Shown one piece after another: positions 1 to 8,850 of a stretch of 64,000 nt of DNA (positions are counted from its first letter, which is position 1; each line of letters starts with the position of its first letter). Made by a program: the position numbers and the translations under genes. The stretch is taken from positions 496,001 to 560,000 of the forward strand of contig NW_026870406.1 in the NCBI RefSeq assembly GCF_963576545.1. Reading direction: 5' to 3'. The DNA comes from Limanda limanda (Eukaryota; Chordata; Actinopteri; Pleuronectiformes; Pleuronectidae). The notes beneath the pieces were generated by a model, which saw nothing but the letters and a program-made list of their open reading frames with translations, made no database searches and was not told the DNA's origin.

Positions 1-27
1 AAGGTCGGAGAGACTTGCAAGTAGGCT

Positions 28-49
28 CTACCCCCACTAAATGGGGTAG
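28..49 (+). repeat. Inner inverted repeat CTACCCC / GGGGTAG of A1
   Basis: The arms CTACCCC (28-34) and GGGGTAG (43-49) are perfectly complementary over 7 bp, with an 8-base spacer CACTAAAT. The A2 form mispairs one position. Another recurring variant, CTACTCCC (for example near 4,827, 6,264, 10,759, 60,670, 62,448 and 63,418), also weakens it. In B the same alignment positions carry a shorter pair, GGAC and GTCC. Confidence 0.85.
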
Positions 50-67
50 CGCGCATCGATCGGTACC
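49..67 (+). repeat. Cluster of short palindromes with four CpG in monomer A
   Basis: Overlapping self-complementary hexamers GCGCGC, ATCGAT (55-60), CGATCG (57-62) and GGTACC (62-67) lie together. They supply four of the monomer's seven CpG. B keeps ATCGAT and GGTACC but has GCGGATCGATTGG. Recurrent variants here are mainly CpG changes: GCGCAC, GCACGC, GCGTGC, GATCAG and CAATCG. Confidence 0.8.
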
Positions 68-94
68 ATCCTTGAGCTTCTCCGACTTTCGGAA

Positions 95-115
95 GGGTTA
101 GGGTTAGGGTTAGGG
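95..115 (+). repeat. Telomere-type tract, GGG(TTAGGG)3, in monomer A
   Basis: Three TTAGGG hexamers follow a GGG, giving four G-triplets separated by TTA. That is the 21-nt unit known from telomere chemistry to fold into a single intramolecular G-quadruplex. It is present in most A monomers at the same place. It contains overlapping TAGGGTTA sites of the kind bound by TRF/Tbf1-type Myb telomere proteins; binding here is inference. It is not a terminal telomere, because each tract is only three hexamers long and is embedded in a 163-bp unit. Confidence 0.95.
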
Positions 116-162
116 ATGAAAGCACATAGGAGAAAGAGATATTCTTGAATAACTTTTTTTGT

Positions 163-253
163 GAAGGTCGGAGAGACTTGGAAAGTGGTTGCATCTGGAC
201 TAATTTGGGTCCTGCGGATCGATTGGTACCATGCCCGAGCTTGTACGACCTTC
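163..253 (+). repeat. Outer inverted repeat of monomer B (GAAGGTCG / CGACCTTC)
   Basis: The arms GAAGGTCG (163-170, starting on the last base of the previous unit) and CGACCTTC (246-253) are exact reverse complements. The left arm overlaps the one used in A but pairs over a shifted stretch. The right arm differs in sequence from A (CGACCTTC against CGACTTTC, and GTA against TCTC), so pairing is kept in both families with different bases. An 8-bp palindrome, GGTCGACC, follows at 260-267. Confidence 0.72.
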
Positions 254-318
254 GGAAGAGGTCGACCGACGAAATTCCCCCAAATCTGAGGAGATATTCT
301 TGAATAACTTTTTTTGTG
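164..318 (+). repeat. Type B monomer, representative 155-bp copy
   Basis: B shares with A the first 17 bases, the GGTACCATCC region, GAGCTT, TTCGGAAG and the last ~30 bases including GAGATATTCTTGAATAAC and the T-run. Between these it differs strongly and has no TTAGGG. In place of the telomere tract it carries GGTCGACC (260-267) and a C-run. The middle aligns base for base with A at the head, for example ACTAATTTGGG against ACTAAATGGGG at unit positions 36-46, so A and B are diverged copies of one ancestral monomer. Two head subforms exist, CTTGGAAAG and CTTGAAAAG. This particular copy has ATGCCC where most B copies have ATCCCC. Confidence 0.95.
290..318 (+). repeat. Shared monomer tail: TTCTTGAA inverted repeat and T7 run
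   Basis: Both families end with GAGATATTCTTGAATAAC followed by seven T and GTG. TATTC and GAATA form a short dyad around TT, and TTCTTGAA matches the two-unit core of a heat-shock element (TTCnnGAA). This tail and the 17-base head are the best-preserved parts between A and B. Small changes occur: six T near 635-640, CTTCTTTTG near 38,363, 41,885, 44,281 and 46,044, and ACGTTTTTTG near 1,595, 9,431, 11,363, 13,124 and 15,056. Confidence 0.8.
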
Positions 319-1279
319 AAGGTCGGAGAGACTTGCAAGTAGGCTCTACCCCCACTAAATGGGGTAGCGCGCATCGATCGGTACCATCTTTGAGCTTCTC
401 CGACTTTCGGAAGGGTTAGGGTTAGGGTTAGGGATGAAAGCACATAGGAGAAAGAGATATTCTTGAATAACTTTTTTTGTGAAGGTCGGAGAGACTTGCA
501 AGTAGGCTCTACCCCCACTAAATGGGGTAGCGCGCATCGATCGGTACCATCCTTGAGCTTCTCCGACTTTCGGAAGGGTTAGGGTTAGGGTTAGGGATGA
601 AAGCACATAGGAGAAAGAGATATTCTTGAATAACTTTTTTGTGAAGGTCGGAGAGACTTGGAAAGTGGTTGCATCTGGACTAATTTGGGTCCTGCGGATC
701 GATTGGTACCATCCCCGAGCTTGTACGACCTTCGGAAGAGGTCGACCGACGAAATTCCCCCAAATCTGAGGAGATATTCTTGAATAACTTTTTTTGTGAA
801 GGTCGGAGAGACTTGCAGGTAGGCTCTACCCCCACTAAATGGGGTAGCGCGCATCGATCGGTACCATCCTTGAGCTTCTCCGACTTTCGGAAGGGTTAGG
901 GTTAGGGTTAGGGATGAAAGCACATAGGAGAAAGAGATATTCTTGAATAACTTTTTTTGTGAAGGTCGGAGAGACTTGCAAGTAGGCTCTACCCCCACTA
1001 AATGGGGTAGCGCGCATCGATCGGTACCATCCTTGAGCTTCTCCGACTTTCGGAAGGGTTAGGGTTAGGGTTAGGGATGAAAGCACATAGGAGAAAGAGA
1101 TATTCTTGAATAACTTTTTTTGTGAAGGTCGGAGAGACTTGAAAAGTGGTTGCATCTGGACTAATTTGGGTCCTGCAGATCGATTGGTACCATCCCCGAG
1201 CTTGTACGACCTTCGGAAGAGGTCGACCGACGAAATTCCCCCAAATCTGAGGAGATATTCTTGAATAACTTTTTTTGTG

Positions 1280-1442
1280 AAGGTCGGAGAGACTTGCAAG
1301 TAGGCTCTACCCCCACTAAATGGGGTTGCGCGCATCGATCGGTACCATCCTTGAGCTTCTCCGACTTTCGGAAGGGTTAGGGTTAGGGTTAGGGATGAAA
1401 GCACATAGGAGAAAGAGATATTCTTGAATAACTTTTTTTGTG
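1280..1442 (+). repeat. Type A monomer, A2 form (GGGGTTGC), representative copy
   Basis: The A2 form differs from A1 by GGGGTTGC in place of GGGGTAGC, which puts a mismatch in the C-run/G-run stem. It sits directly after a B monomer almost everywhere it occurs (for example near 1,325, 1,965, 4,200, 10,130, 16,390, 34,095, 62,300 and 63,270). Exceptions that follow another A were seen near 23,218, 30,384 and 47,380. The reverse rule is weaker: many A monomers after a B, especially from about 32 to 46 kb, keep the TAG form. Confidence 0.9.
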
Positions 1443-3669
1443 AAGGTCGGAGAGACTTGCAAGTAGGCTCTACCCCCACTAAATGGGGTAGCGCGCATCG
1501 ATCGGTACCATCCTTGAGCTTCTCCGACTTTCGGAAGGGTTAGGGTTAGGGTTAGGGATGAAAGCACATAGGAGAAAGAGATATTCTTGAATAACGTTTT
1601 TTGTGAAGGTCGGAGAGACTTGCAAGTAGGCTCTACCCCCACTAAATGGGGTAGCGCGCATCGATCGGTACCATCCTTGAGCTTCTCCGACTTTCGGAAG
1701 GGTTAGGGTTAGGGATGAAAGCACATAGGAGAAAGAGATATTCTTGAATAACTTTTTTTGTGAAGGTCGGAGAGACTTGAAAAGTGGTTGCATCTGGACT
1801 AATTTGGGTCCTGCAGATCGATTGGTACCATCCCCGAGCTTGTACGACCTTCGGAAGAGGTCGACCGACGAAATTCCCCCAAATCTGAGGAGATATTCTT
1901 GAATAACTTTTTTTGTGAAGGTCGGAGAGACTTGCAAGTAGGCTCTACCCCCACTAAATGGGGTTGCGCGCATCGATCGGTACCATCCTTGAGCTTCTCC
2001 GACTTTCGGAAGGGTTAGGGTTAGGGTTAGGGATGAAAGCACATAGGAGAAAGAGATATTCTTGAATAACTTTTTTTGTGAAGGTCGGAGAGACTTGCAA
2101 GTAGGCTTTACCCCCACTAAATGGGGTAGCGCGCATCGATCGGTACCATCCTTGAGCTTCTCCGACTTTTGGAAGGGTTAGGGTTAGGGTTAGGGATGAA
2201 AGCACATAGGAGAAAGAGATATTCTTGAATAACTTTTTTTGTGAAGGTCGGAGAGACTTGCAAGTAGGCTCTACCCCCACTAAATGGGGTAGCGCGCATC
2301 GATCGGTACCATCCTTGAGCTTCTCCGACTTTCGGAAGGGTTAGGGTTAGGGATGAAAGCACATAGGAGAAAGAGATATTCTTGAATAACTTTTTTTGTG
2401 AAGGTCGGAGAGACTTGGAAAGTGGTTGCATCTGGACTAATTTGGGTCCTGCGGATCGATTGGTACCATCCCCGAGCTTGTACGACCTTCGGAAGAGGTC
2501 GACCGACGAAATTCCCCCAAATCTGAGGAGATATTCTTGAATAACTTTTTTTGTGAAGGTCGGAGAGACTTGCAAGTAGGCTCTACCCCCACTAAATGGG
2601 GTTGCGCGCATCGATCGGTACCATCCTTGAGCTTCTCCGACTTTCGGAAGGGTTAGGGTTAGGGTTAGGGATGAAAGCACATAGGAGAAAGAGATATTCT
2701 TGAATAACTTTTTTTGTGAAGGTCGGAGAGACTTGGAAAGTGGTTGCATCTGGACTAATTTGGGTCCTGCAGATCGATTGGTACAATCCCCGAGCTTGTA
2801 CGACCTTCGGAAGAGGTCGACCGACGAAATTCCCCCAAATCTGAGGAGATATTCTTGAATAACTTTTTTTGTGAAGGTCGGAGAGACTTGCAAGTAGGCT
2901 CTACCCCCACTAAATGGGGTTGCGCGCATCGATCGGTACCATCTTTGAGCTTCTCCGACTTTCGGAAGGGTTAGGGTTAGGGTTAGGGATGAAAGCACAT
3001 AGGAGAAAGAGATATTCTTATATAACTTTTTTTGTGAAGGTCGGAGAGACTTGAAAAGTGGTTGCATCTGGACTAATTTGGGTCCTGCGGATCGATTGGT
3101 ACCATCCCCGAGCTTGTACGACCTTCGGAAGAGGTCGACCGACGAAATTCCCCCAAATCTGAGGAGATATTCTTGAATAACTTTTTTTGTGAAGGTCGGA
3201 AAGACTTGCAAGTAGGCTCTACCCCCACTAAATGGGGTTGCGCGCATCGATCGGTACCATCCTTGAGCTTCTCCGACTTTCGGAAGGGTTAGGGTTAGGG
3301 TTAGGGATGAAAGCACATAGGAGAAAGAGATATTCTTGAATAACTTTTTTTTTGAAGGTCGGAGAGACTTGCAAGTAGGCTCTACCCCCACTAAATGGGG
3401 TAGCGCGCATCGATCGGTACCATCTTTGAGCTTCTCCGACTTTCGGAAGGGTTAGGGTTAGGGTTAGGGATGAAAGCACATAGGAGAAAGAGATATTCTT
3501 GAATAACTTTTTTTGTGAAGGTCGGAGAGACTTGCAAGTAGGCTCTACCCCCACTAAATGGGGTAGCGCGCATCGATCGGTACCATCCTTGAGCTTCTCC
3601 GACTTTCGGAAGGGTTAGGGTTAGGGTTAGGGATGAAAGCACATAGGAGAAAGAGATATTCTTGAATAA

Positions 3670-4170
3670 CTTTTTTTGTGAAGGTCGGAGAGACTTGGAA
3701 AGTGGTTGCATCTGGACTAATTTGGGTCCTGCGGATCGATTGGTACCATGCCCGAGCTTGTACGACCTTCGGAAGAGGTCGACCGACGAAATTCCCCCAA
3801 ATCTGAGGAGATATTCTTGAATAACTTTTTTTGTGAAGGTCGGAGAGACTTGCAAGTAGGCTCTACCCCCACTAAATGGGGTAGCGCGCATCGATCGGTA
3901 CCATCCTTGAGCTTCTCCGACTTTCGGAAGGGTTAGGGTTAGGGTTAGGGATGAAAGCACATAGGAGAAAGAGATATTCTTGAATAACTTTTTTTGTAAA
4001 GGTCGGAGAGACTTGGAAAGTGGTTGCATCTGGACTAATTTGGGTCCTGCGGATCGATTGGTACCATCCCCGAGCTTGTACGACCTTCGGAAGAGGTCGA
4101 CCGACGAAATTCCCCCAAATCTGAGGAGATATTCTTGAATAACTTTTTTTGTGAAGGTCGGAGAGACTTG
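3670..4170 (+). repeat. Recurrent marked module: B(ATGCCC) - A - (GTAAAGG) B - A2
   Basis: A B monomer with ATGCCC (near 3,748) is followed by an A1 ending in GTAAAGG instead of GTGAAGG (near 3,997), then an ordinary B and an A2. The same linked pair of variants recurs with GTAAAGG near 5,914, 7,203, 9,284, 12,015, 12,977, 15,708, 19,372 and 26,696. ATGCCC B copies without the GTAAAGG partner occur near 231, 5,191, 8,554, 17,057 and 58,633. The linkage shows the module was copied as a block. The module limits given here are approximate. Confidence 0.8.
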
Positions 4171-7100
4171 CAAGTAGGCTCTACCCCCACTAAATGGGGT
4201 TGCGCGCATCGATCGGTACCATCCTTGAGCTTCTCCGACTTTCGGAAGGGTTAGGGTTAGGGTTAGGGATGAAAGCACATAGGAGAAAGAGATATTCTTG
4301 AATAACTTTTTTTGTGAAGGTCGGAGAGACTTGCAAGTAGGCTCTACCCCCACTAAATGGGGTAGCGCGCATCGATCGGTACCATCCTTGAGCTTCTCCG
4401 ACTTTCGGAAGGGTTAGGGTTAGGGTTAGGGATGAAAGCACATAGGAGAAAGAGATATTCTTGAATAACTTTTTTTGTGAAGGTCGGAGAGACTTGGAAA
4501 GTGGTTGCATCTGGACTAATTTGGGTCCTGCGGATCGATTGGTACCATCCCCGAGCTTGTACGACCTTCGGAAGAGGTCGACCGACGAAATTCCCCCAAA
4601 TCTGAGGAGATATTCTTGAATAACTTTTTTTGTGAAGGTCGGAGAGACTTGCAAGTAGGCTCTACCCCCACTAAATGGGGTTGCGCGCATCGATCGGTAC
4701 CATCCTTGAGCTTCTCCGACTTTCGGAAGGGTTAGGGTTAGGGTTAGGGATGAAAGCACATAGGAGAAAGAGATATTCTTGAATAACTTTTTTTGTGAAG
4801 GTCGGAGAGACTTGCAAGTAGGCTCTACTCCCACTAAATGGGGTAGCGCGCATCGATCGGTACCATCCTTGAGCTTCTCCGACTTTCGGAAGGGTTAGGG
4901 TTAGGGTTAGGGATGAAAGCACATAGGAGAAAGAGATATTCTTGAATAACTTTTTTTGTGAAGGTCGGAGAGACTTGCAAGTAGGCTCTACCCCCACTAA
5001 ATGGGGTAGCGCGCATCGATCGGTACCATCCTTGAGCTTCTCCGACTTTCGGAAGGGTTAGGGTTAGGGTTAGGGATGAAAGCACATAGGAGAAAGAGAT
5101 ATTCTTGAATAACTTTTTTTGTGAAGGTCGGAGAGACTTGGAAAGTGGTTGCATCTGGACTAATTTGGGTCCTGCGGATCGATTGGTACCATGCCCGAGC
5201 TTGTACGACCTTCGGAAGAGGTCGACCGACGAAATTCCCCCAAATCTGAGGAGATATTCTTGAATAACTTTTTTTGTGAAGGTCGGAGAGACTTGCAAGT
5301 AGGCTGTTCCCCCACTAAATGGGGTAGCGCGCATCGATCGGTACCATCCTTGAGCTTCTCCGACTTTCGGAAGGGTTAGGGTTAGGGTTAGGGATGAAAG
5401 CACATAGGAGAAAGAGATATTCTTGAATAACTTTTTTTGTGAAGGTCGGAGAGACTTGCAAGTAGGCTCTACCCCCACTAAATGGGGTAGCGCGCATCGA
5501 TCGGTACCATCCTTGAGCTTCTCCGACTTTCGGAAGGGTTAGGGTTAGGGATGAAAGCACATAGGAGAAAGAGATATTCTTGAATAACTTTTTTTGTGAA
5601 GGTCGGAGAGACTTGGAAAGTGGTTGCATCTGGACTAATTTGGGTCCTGCGGATCGATTGGTACCATGCCCGAGCTTGTACGACCTTCGGAAGAGGTCGA
5701 CCGACGAAATTCCCCCAAATCTGAGGAGATATTCTTGAATAACTTTTTTTGTGAAGGTCGGAGAGACTTGCAAGTAGGCTCTACCCCCACTAAATGGGGT
5801 AGCGCGCATCGATCGGTACCATCCTTGAGCTTCTCCGACTTTCGGAAGGGTTAGGGTTAGGGTTAGGGATGAAAGCACATAGGAGAAAGAGATATTCTTG
5901 AATAACTTTTTTTGTAAAGGTCGGAGAGACTTGGAAAGTGGTTGCATCTGGACTAATTTGGGTCCTGCGGATCGATTGGTACCATCCCCGAGCTTGTACG
6001 ACCTTCGGAAGAGGTCGACCGACGAAATTCCCCCAAATCTGAGGAGATATTCTTGAATAACTTTTTTTGTGAAGGTCGGAGAGACTTGCAAGTAGGCTCT
6101 ACCCCCACTAAATGGGGTTGCGCGCATCGATCGGTACCATCCTTGAGCTTCTCCGACTTTCGGAAGGGTTAGGGTTAGGGTTAGGGATGAAAGCACATAG
6201 GAGAAAGAGATATTCTTGAATAACTTTTTTTGTGAAGGTCGGAGAGACTTGCAAGTAGGCTCTACTCCCACTAAATGGGGTAGCGCGCATCGATCGGTAC
6301 CATCCTTGAGCTTCTCCGACTTTCGGAAGGGTTAGGGTTAGGGTTAGGGATGAAAGCACATAGGAGAAAGAGATATTCTTGAATAACTTTTTTTGTGAAG
6401 GTCGGAGAGACTTGCAAGTAGGCTCTACCCCCACTAAATGGGGTAGCGCGCATCGATCGGTACCATCCTTGAGCTTCTCCGACTTTCGGAAGGGTTAGGG
6501 TTAGGGTTAGGGATGAAAGCACATAGGAGAAAGAGATATTCTTGAATAACTTTTTTTGTGAAGGTCGGAGAGACTTGCAAGTAGGCTCTACCCCCACTTA
6601 ATGGGGTAGCGCGCATCGATCGGTACCATCTTTGAGCTTCTCCGACTTTCGGAAGGGTTAGGGTTAGGGTTAGGGATGAAAGCACATAGGAGAAAGAGAT
6701 ATTCTTGAATAACTTTTTTTGTGAAGGTCGGAGAGACTTGCAAGTAGGCTCTACCCCCACTAAATGGGGTAGCGCGCATCGATCGGTACCATCCTTGAGC
6801 TTCTCCGACTTTCGGAAGGGTTAGGGTTAGGGTTAGGGATGAAAGCACATAGGAGAAAGAGATATTCTTGAATAACTTTTTTTGTGAAGGTCGGAGAGAC
6901 TTGGAAAGTGGTTGCATCTGGACTAATTTGGGTCCTGCGGATCGATTGGTACCATGCCCGAGCTTGTACGACCTTCGGAAGAGGTCGACCGACGAAATTC
7001 CTCCAAATCTGAGGAGATATTCTTGAATAACTTTTTTTGTGAAGGTCGGAGAGACTTGCAAGTAGGCTCTACCCCCACTAAATGGGGTAGCGCGCATCGA

Positions 7101-8850
7101 TCGGTACCATCCTTGAGCTTCTCCGACTTTCGGAAGGGTTAGGGTTAGGGTTAGGGATGAAAGCACATAGGAGAAAGAGATATTCTTGAATAACTTTTTT
7201 TGTAAAGGTCGGAGAGACTTGGAAAGTGGTTGCATCTGGACTAATTTGGGTCCTGCGGATCGATTGGTACCATCCCCGAGCTTGTACGACCTTCGGAAGA
7301 GGTCGACCGACGAAATTCCCCCAAATCTGAGGAGATATTCTTGAATAACTTTTTTTGTGAAGGTCGGAGAGACTTGCAAGTAGGCTCTACCCCCACTAAA
7401 TGGGGTTGCGCGCATCGATCGGTACCATCCTTGAGCTTCTCCGACTTTCGGAAGGGTTAGGGTTAGGGTTAGGGATGAAAGCACATAGGAGAAAGAGATA
7501 TTCTTGAATAACTTTTTTTGTGAAGGTCGGAGAGACTTGCAAGTAGGCTCTACCCCCACTAAATGGGGTAGCGCGCATCGATCGGTACCATCCTTGAGCT
7601 TCTCCGACTTTCGGAAGGGTTAGGGTTAGGGTTAGGGATGAAAGCACATAGGAGAAAGAGATATTCTTGAATAACTTTTTTTGTGAAGGTCGGAGAGACT
7701 TGGAAAGTGGTTGCATCTGGACTAATTTGGGTCCTGCGGATCGATTGGTACCATCCCCGAGCTTGTACGACCTTCGGAAGAGGTCGACCGACGAAATTCC
7801 CCCAAATCTGAGGAGATATTCTTGAATAACTTTTTTTGTGAATGTCGGAGAGACTTGCAAGTAGGCTCTACCCCCACTAAATGGGGTTGCGCGCATCGAT
7901 CGGTACCATCCTTGAGCTTCTCCGACTTTCGGAAGGGTTAGGGTTAGGGATGAAAGCACATAGGAGAAAGAGATATTCTTGAATAACTTTTTTTGTGAAG
8001 GTCGGAGAGACTTGCAAGTAGGCTCTATTCCCACTAAATGGGGTAGCACGCATCGATCGGTACCATCCTTGAGCTTCTCCGACTTTCGGAAGGGTTAGGG
8101 TTAGGGTTAGGGATGAAAGCACATAGGAGAAAGAGATATTCTTGAATAACTTTTTTTGTGAAGGTCGGAGAAACTTGCAAGTAGGCTCTACCCCCACTAA
8201 ATGGGGTAGCGCGCATCGATCGGTACCATCCTTGAGCTTCTCCGACTTTCGGAAGGGTTAGGGTTAGGGTTAGGGATGAAAGCACATAGGAGAAAGAGAT
8301 ATTCTTGAATAACTTTTTTTGTGAAGGTCGGAGAGACTTGCAAGTAGGCTCTACCCCCACTAAATGGGGTAGCGCGCATCGATCGGTACCATCCTTGAGC
8401 TTCTCCGACTTTCGGAAGGGTTAGGGTTAGGGTTAGGGATGAAAGCACATAGGAGAAAGAGATATTCTTGAATAACTTTTTTTGTGAAGGTCGGAGAGAC
8501 TTGGAAAGTGGTTGCATCTGGACTAATTTGGGTCCTGCGGATCGATTGGTACCATGCCCGAGCTTGTACGACCTTCGGAAGAGGTCGACCGACGAAATTC
8601 CCCCAAATCTGAGGAGATATTCTTGAATAACTTTTTTTGTGAAGGTCGGAGAGACTTGCAAGTAGGCTCTACCCCCACTAAATGGGGTAGCGCGCATCGA
8701 TCGGTACCATCCTTGAGCTTCTCCGACTTTCGGAAGGGTTAGGGTTAGGGTTAGGGATGAAAGCACATAGGAGAAAGAGATATTCTTGAATAACTTTTTT
8801 TGTGAAGGTCGGAGAGACTTGCAAGTAGGCTCTACCCCCACTAAATGGGG

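Larger units (their letters stand above)
4..86 (+). repeat. Outer inverted repeat of monomer A (GTCGGAGA / TCTCCGAC)
   Basis: The arms GTCGGAGA (4-11) and TCTCCGAC (79-86) are exact reverse complements. Pairing extends imperfectly outward and inward to about 13 of 16 positions. The spacer contains the inner CTACCCC/GGGGTAG stem, so one monomer strand can be drawn as a nested stem-loop ending just before the TTAGGG tract. Whether it extrudes in DNA or folds in RNA is not shown. Confidence 0.75.
1..163 (+). repeat. Type A monomer (A1 form), representative 163-bp copy
   Basis: This is the standard A monomer, used here as the reference. In order it holds: the shared head AAGGTCGGAGAGACTTG (1-17); a C-run/G-run inverted repeat (28-49); a CpG-rich palindromic cluster with GCGCGC, ATCGAT, CGATCG and GGTACC (about 49-67); TCTCCGAC (79-86), an inverted match to the head; three TTAGGG hexamers directly after an AAGGG (93-115); a purine-rich stretch; and the shared tail with TTCTTGAA and seven T. 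A length of 163 bp is usual. Copies with two hexamers are 157 bp (about 38 seen) and two copies have one hexamer (151 bp). The next standard A copy is at 319-481; the one after it (482-643) is 162 bp because it has six T. Confidence 0.96.
1..8850 (+). repeat. Irregular A/B section
   Basis: This section mixes B-A dimers (318 bp), B-A-A trimers (481 bp) and runs of several A without one fixed period. Recognisable smaller duplications exist: the stretch around 3,748-4,200 recurs around 5,666-6,110 (offset 1,918) and again around 6,954-7,400 (offset 1,288). Three of the nine B(ATGCCC)-A-B modules marked by a following GTAAAGG lie here. No gene was found on either strand. Confidence 0.85.

Noticed and set aside
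215..230. Pol III B-box-like GATCGATTG in monomer B
   Set aside because: It misses the final C of GWTCRANNC and no A-box is found at a suitable distance.
249..268. CENP-B box in monomer B
   Set aside because: TTCG-gaag-A-gg matches the first part of the TTCGnnnnAnnCGGG core, but TCGA stands where CGGG is required. Monomer A fits no better. A centromeric role is not supported by this motif.
231..419. Plus-strand 62-codon frame beginning at the ATG in ATGCCC, about 14 copies
   Set aside because: It exists only because one B variant changes ATCCCC to ATGCCC, runs across the B-A junction and stops in the first TTAGGG. It has no codon-level conservation distinct from the repeat.
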